A stretch of 64,000 bases of DNA, from NCBI GenBank assembly GCA_920105625.2, contig OV050030.1, forward strand, positions 321,828,531 through 321,892,530. The letters are read 5' to 3'. Numbering within the stretch: position 1 is the first letter of the stretch; each line of letters starts with the position of its first letter. The notes beneath the pieces were generated by a model. It did not search any database. It was given only the letters and a program-made list of their open reading frames with translations, and was not told the origin of the DNA. Position numbers and translations under genes: made by a program. This document shows, piece after piece, positions 57,481-64,000 of the stretch. The stretch is from Clusia tigrina. Lineage: Eukaryota; Arthropoda; Insecta; Diptera; Clusiidae.

Positions 57481-57802
57481 AAGATTAAGCCAGGATTAGT
57501 TTGAAGTGATTTTGAAAATACCTACATACGAGTATACATACTTCGGTAGGAAAGACCTAATTCTATCATGACAGATTGAGCACCAGACTTGAGACCACAA
57601 TGTTAATAATCATAATCGGAACTTACTAAAAATGACAGTTCCAGAAAATTTTTAGAACTTTTGCAATACAAGAGCTCATATTTTAGGAACGAAATTTCGT
57701 CAAATTATGCAAGTTTCTAACTTTTTTTTATATAAAACTCATTATTTATCTAACAAAAATTTCCAATTATCTAATTAATATTTTAAAATTAATTAATTGC
57801 AG
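57481..57802 (+). other. Intron end upstream of thiolase exon
   Basis: 322 bp between the Helitron remnant and the first thiolase exon seen. It ends in a T-rich tract and AATTGCAG acceptor. No coding signal. Confidence 0.6.
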
Positions 57803-59368
<1,566 letters not shown>

Positions 59369-60582
59369 TACATCAGCTTTAGTTTAATATTCAAGATTTG
59401 ATTTTTAAATTCTGTAATTATTTTCTTCAGACTTTTATCTGAAAAAAAACTTGAAAAATTAAATCCGAAACTAATTTCTTAAATATTTTCAATGAATAAT
59501 AATAAAAAAATTAAGTGGGAATACTATTTACTTTTATTGCTCTAACTTTTAATGAGTTACATAGTTTGGTTGTGCCTAATACCTAGTCTGTCTTTGCAAT
59601 TCTGATTTCAAAATAATAATATTGATAAATAGTAGCTAGTTGTAAATTGAACCACATAAAATATACCACCGTTATCTGGATGTATTTGTATGTGATATAC
59701 CATGTAATTGATTTCTTTGATGATATTCTAGGGCCCTTCATTGTGTATTTGAAATTTTGGATACAAGTTTTTTCGTTTCCAAGAATTCCATTCAGATTTT
59801 AGCACGCTGGAGCGAAATTTCTAATTTGGTGTTAAGATAGTATAACAAATAATGTGTTTTAAACGAACTTGAAGAAAGCACACGAGCTGTATTTAAAATA
59901 CTAGGGTCTTATAACATAAAATTACAAAGAGGAAAGTTCGTTTTGTTCCAGGCAGACGGAGTATTTACGAAATATATTAACAAGAGAAGGTGTTAACCCG
60001 AATACGAGTAAAAAAATAAGGATTCAGAAAGTTACCGTAGACAGCCAAATATATTAAGTCTTTTTTAGGTTTCATATACTATTGTAGAAAGTTTGATCAC
60101 GCTAACGTAACTCACTGTATGACTAAATACTTAAAAGCAACAGAAAATTAACAATGTTGATAACTTAGTACACACTTAATTTAGTTCATTCTTAATTTTC
60201 ATTTGTAACCCATATGGGATACCATTTATTATTATTGATGGATTATTCTTCTTATTCTACTTCCTTCTAATAAATGTTGTCAAACCGAATGGTAATATTA
60301 TTTATTTCCCCATATTCATATGCTAACAATGGTTATGGGCACAAGATCCTTGTTTAATGACTGAATTCCTGTTGAATTTAATAATGCTTGGAATCGATGG
60401 TGCGCTCCTCGCCTTATCTTCTTTATTATAATTGCAGCAATATAATTGGTTATAATAATTTTTCGTTTTTTAAGGAAATTATGTTTGATTTTGGTCATCC
60501 TTGTCGCTCGCTGGTTTCAAGACAAGTGGCCGGGTCAAGTCGCGAGAAATCGCATGCAAACACTTGACAGGGCAGATCGGTG
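59369..60582 (+). other. Thiolase 3' UTR and intergenic DNA
   Basis: AT-rich. A polyadenylation signal AATAAA at 59501-59506 lies 133 bp after the stop codon and is the likely 3' end. No further gene or repeat recognised. Confidence 0.6.
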
Positions 60583-61027
60583 CTTGATGCAACGACACAG
60601 GTGGTGCAGATAAATTTTGAGAGAATTCTGATCTCGCTTCTGTCAAAATAGTCAGCAGGCGGGTTCCGGAGGCATGACAATATTTGTAGTAACGAGCGAA
60701 AAATTTCTTTTACGGCTGAAATTTTAGTTTTATAACGGCTGAGATATTCTCGTCACTTGGAACTTTGAAACACTTCACATTTTCTTTGCCCCAACTTTTG
60801 CGACAGGTTACACAAAATTGGCCCATTTTATTATTTTCACTTAATAATAAATAAATAAAATTTATAAACAACAAAATTTTATGTTTCGATAATTTCAATA
60901 AAGCGCGGCAATTTTTTTGGCGGCACCGGTTTTCATAATTTGACAGAACCGAGACCGAAAGAGAACAACAAAACAGAATAGGCTAGGAAACGTCACTTAT
61001 CTGCACCACCTGTGTCGTTGCATCAAG
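60583..61027 (-). mobile_element. P-like miniature element (445 bp)
   Basis: Perfect 31-bp terminal inverted repeats at 60583-60613 and 60997-61027 (outer part CTTGATGCAACGACACAGGT). The 8-bp target duplication GATCGGTG is at 60575-60582 and 61028-61035. Thirty-one-base repeats and 8-bp duplications are the P-element pattern, and the repeat shares C-TGATG, AACA-like and AGGTGGT blocks with the Drosophila P terminus. A THAP-like fragment inside supports this. Confidence 0.85.
60710..60826 (-). pseudogene. THAP-like N-terminal fragment of P-type transposase
   Basis: Minus strand from ATG 60826: MGQFCVTCRKSWGKENVKCF then KVPSDENISAVIKL, stop at 60710. CxxC near the start followed by a basic stretch and a KVP.DE turn is the opening of a THAP zinc finger, as in P transposase. 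The later Cys and His are missing, so the domain is incomplete. The rest of the transposase is deleted from the miniature element. Confidence 0.55.
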
Positions 61028-61035
61028 GATCGGTG

Positions 61036-62339
61036 GTAGATCATAAAGATGGCTGTCGACCGGCACGAATGTTTGACAGGCAGAATATGGCCACGCTCGC
61101 ACCGGGTAGCAGCCATCGGGAGTAGGGGTTCACGGCGTGAACAATCCTAATGGTACTTTTTTTACAAAACGTGAATCGGTCCTTTTTACATCCTTGGTAG
61201 ATTAGAATTTGGTTCTGTTTTAATTTATTTAAAATGAACTTTATTAAATTGAGAAATGAGATTATATCCAAGACATTGGAATACATGTGGTAGAAGATCT
61301 ACTCAGTATAGTATTGCTGTGCATTTTACCAGATGATACGGACAACTTTATAGTTGAAACTATAGGAGCTTTGGTTAAAATCATAGAAGAAAGTGAGCGT
61401 CGCGCTGAACTGAAAGAAGTAAAGAGCGAATGCGTATTCTCCACGAATGAGATGGTGCCGACACTGTCATGGAGTCGACAAAGTAGAACACCAACAACAA
61501 ATATAACCTGCTCCGCAACATTCCAGACAAAAAATTTATTTGCCGATATTGCTTTGACTGTAAAACAGCAAGTACTGCTGCGACGACACTGGCATGTACA
61601 ATCACAACTACGACATCTATAAGTTCATCACTTCTGCTGGCAATGTATGCACATACACTTTCGTAAGATCGACACTCCGCATACATTGATCATGTAAACA
61701 CACTGATAACATAAAAATTTCAAAGAGAGCTCTTAGCTCACCTAACAGATCTGGATCAGGGCTAAACAAGAAAGAAGAAACAAAAACCAACCAACAAACT
61801 CTCACGCCTTACTGGTTAAGTAACCCCTCTATAATAAATAAACATGATATCCAAGACGAACTTTTTACATCAAACAGTGGCCGTAGTGCGCCATTCGTAA
61901 TCGAGTAAATTATTTGGTTATTTTGACGTTTTGGATCACGGCATTCGTTAACGAAATTTTGGATTGTCGCATAGGATAGCGAGTATCCAATCGAATGCAA
62001 ACATTAGAAACGCTATTCAATACATCAGCGCCTATCGAAATAATTACAACATGGTTTTTAAGAGTTTTCTCATAATGTAATGGCATTTAAAACAATAAAA
62101 TGAGTAAGAAAAAACTTCCATAATGGGAAAAATTCATTTTTGAACTGCCGGAAATGAATATCATGAGTAATTAGCAGTTGGATCTACTTGGGAGTACTTC
62201 GAAAATATTCTGTTATCCCTTTGTTTAAAAAATGCATGTTTACTTTGATTATTTATTATAATTTTTGCTATATTGTATTTCATTATATCATAATTGATAA
62301 TATTCTAAATATTGTAATAAACACAAAAAGTAAATGGTT
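61036..62339. other. Intergenic stretch, nothing certain
   Basis: 1.3 kb. A plus-strand frame at 61287-61622 starts MVEDLLSIVLLCILPDDTDN and includes KIIEESERRAELKEVKSE, which looks helical and protein-like, but no family is recognised. A minus-strand frame at 61809-62000 (YATIQNFVNECRDPKRQNNQ) could belong to the Harbinger-like relic. Both are uncertain. Confidence 0.35.
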
Positions 62340-62650
62340 AACATATCTCGTTTGTAGTTGGCTTCTGCAGACCTATGTGCCTTCCATCTATATGTCCAAT
62401 TACTGAACAATTAAGAAATTTATCTATTTTATAAAACTAAAATTGGGAAAACTTACTCTTGTATTTATTCATGAATTATTCAATACAATTTGTGGAGTTT
62501 TCGGGGAAAAATTTAATGAGCTTGGAGCACAGTGTCTCTTCAATTTTTTTTACCACATTTGAAATTATTCTACATACTTTGCTTTGATATATTCCAAGCA
62601 GGAATTGTCAATTGAGTGCTAATCGCTACCACTGGCCAACAGAAAAAAGT
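62340..62650 (-). pseudogene. Harbinger-like transposase relic
   Basis: Minus strand, spanning two frames: LGISQSKVCRIISNVVKKIE then LIKFFPENST, and, after a stop, VIGHIDGRHIGLQKPTTNE. The first part is the helix-turn-helix region that precedes the catalytic domain in PIF/Harbinger nucleases; IDGRHI contains the first catalytic Asp (usually IDGTH). The rest of the catalytic domain is absent. No terminal repeats found. Confidence 0.6.
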
Positions 62651-63112
62651 GTTGGATTTAATTGAGTTTTGTTCGGGCGTGGCACTATTACAACGAAAGC
62701 TGGAAAATCTTGTACATTTACTTGAAATTTCGTTACGATTCGTATCGATTGCAGTGACCCACTGATTTGAAACGTCACGAAATTTCATTCGATCAGTAAG
62801 GCCGCGATTCGGCCCCAGGTTTGGAGCTTTCTTTCTATCTATCTCTTGCTGATGAGACTGATGAACAAATAAGAAAATTGAAACAGAACTTGGAAGCCAA
62901 AAAATACAAAAATTTGTTCCTAAACCACCATCAATATATAGCAAAATGTACAATGTACAAATATTTTAACAAAATCCCTAAACTCAATTCCCTAATGCAT
63001 TTATGTTATGAAAGCACTGAACAGTAATGTATTTAAGATTCAACTCTCTGAATCAATTCACTACTTAGAAATAAAAGTTATTAAAAGAGATCGATACTCA
63101 ATATTATAGTTA
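62651..63112. other. Unassigned stretch before copia gag
   Basis: 462 bp, AT-rich toward the right, no gene or repeat recognised. Confidence 0.4.
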
Positions 63113-64000
63113 TAAACCTAAAGAACTAAATGGATTTAGATATGCATGTTAAAATTGGCTGATGCAATAATTTATTATTGTTCATCATCATTGGAAATTA
63201 AAGCTTTAAGTGAAATAGATGTCTTAAGTGTAATCGATGATGAAGTGCCGGACAAAATAACAACCGAATGGAAGAAATTGGAGCGAACTGCGAAAGGTAT
63301 AATAATTAAATATTTAAGCGATTCATTTCTTGGTTTTGCAGAGAGTAACTGCAATGCAAAGCAAATTTTGGCTAATTTGGACGGTATCTACGAAAGAAAG
63401 AGCTTAGGATCGCAACTGTCTGTACGTAAGCAGCTCCTAACCTTAAAATTGAAGGGAGAGTGTCCGCTTGTGAACCATTTCAATGTGTTTGATGACTTGG
63501 TGACTGAATTACTGGCTGCTGGAGCAAAAATCGATGAAATGGACAAAGTGTCTTATTTATTGTTGTTGCCATCATCTTATGATGGAATCATTACGGCCAT
63601 TGAGACGTTATCCGAATCAAATCTGACATTGTCTTTTGTGAAAAATCGATTGCTCGACCGCGAAATAAAATTAAAAAACGCCAGCAAAGACACAAGTGCC
63701 AAAGTTTTGCAAGCTGTAAATATGAGTTACCAAAATATGCCTAAGAGTAAAACATATGGCGTGAAGGACAGAACTGGATACAAATCACTTAAGCCACATT
63801 CAAAAACCTCAAAAAATGTCATCATTGTGGAAAACCTGGGCACATAAAAAGGAACTGCTTCGCCTATTAGAAAATGTCAGACATGAAAAGTCAAGAAAAA
63901 CAGAAACAATCCCAAATGGTAACTGTTCAGCCGGATAAAAGCTTCGCATTCATGCTAAGACGTGATAGAATTAATCAAAGAGAGGGATGTATTTATTTCC
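63113..64000 (+). pseudogene. copia gag (start of a second copia element)
   Basis: Plus strand. After a frameshift near 63145 a long frame runs to 63847 with the copia gag core: [80 protein letters not shown] and [16 protein letters not shown] shift places the zinc knuckle [14 protein letters not shown] (63817-63858) in another frame, followed by TAG and more copia-like sequence to the window edge. It is much closer to Drosophila copia than the element at 24208-44532. No LTR is recognised to its left; the protease lies beyond the window. Confidence 0.88.

Noticed and set aside
60316..60498. Short minus-strand frame near 60.4 kb and similar small frames in 59.4-60.5 kb
   Set aside because: Low-complexity, AT-driven, without motifs or splice context.

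Overview
The window is nuclear DNA from an insect, most likely a higher fly (Diptera, perhaps Tephritidae). The grounds are a spliced mitochondrial trifunctional beta-subunit thiolase gene with short introns, long (TA)n arrays, and fly-type transposable elements: BEL/Pao, copia with an initiator-tRNA primer site, I, Jockey, R1, LOA, mariner, P, hAT, Helitron and Transib. The fly assignment is inference; no species marker was found. There are no bacterial features.

Layout. 1-4036: a (TA)n array, an internally deleted mariner, a DUF4780-like relic, a nearly intact irritans-type mariner and more (TA)n. 4037-18030: two almost identical BEL/Pao elements head to head around a 0.5 kb (TA)n array; the second is cut off in pol by a 1.6 kb (TA)n array (18031-19641). 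19642-23220: a decayed Jockey-like retrotransposon. 24208-44532: one copia element (140-bp LTRs, 5-bp target duplication GTTAC) split by a 15.8 kb insertion with 12-bp terminal inverted repeats and an 8-bp target duplication. That insertion carries hAT-type ends, a broken hAT transposase gene, a Ty3/gypsy element, an I-like element, a Jockey fragment, two copies of an unclassified repeat, and a complete Transib element. 44538-49560: R1-like and Jockey-like relics, the latter split by a LOA-like fragment. 49575-57480: Helitron sequence, split by a second hAT element. 57803-59368: the last four coding exons of the thiolase gene, the only host gene recognised. 59369-64000: intergenic DNA with a P-like miniature element, a Harbinger-like relic and the start of a copia gag.

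Two observations stand out. The Transib element (36651-39547) is flanked by CGGCG on both sides. Its ends read as V(D)J-type recombination signals: heptamer CACAGTG with a 23-bp spacer at one end, CACTGTG with a 12-bp spacer at the other, and the same CCAAAAAT nonamer core. The 15.8 kb insertion in copia has a second, unpaired left end inside it, which suggests that one transposition moved a broken element, foreign DNA and a full element together.

Nearly every element gene is broken by stops, frameshifts or deletions. Element boundaries rest on terminal repeats and target duplications read directly from the sequence. Clade names rest on protein motifs and were not checked by database search.
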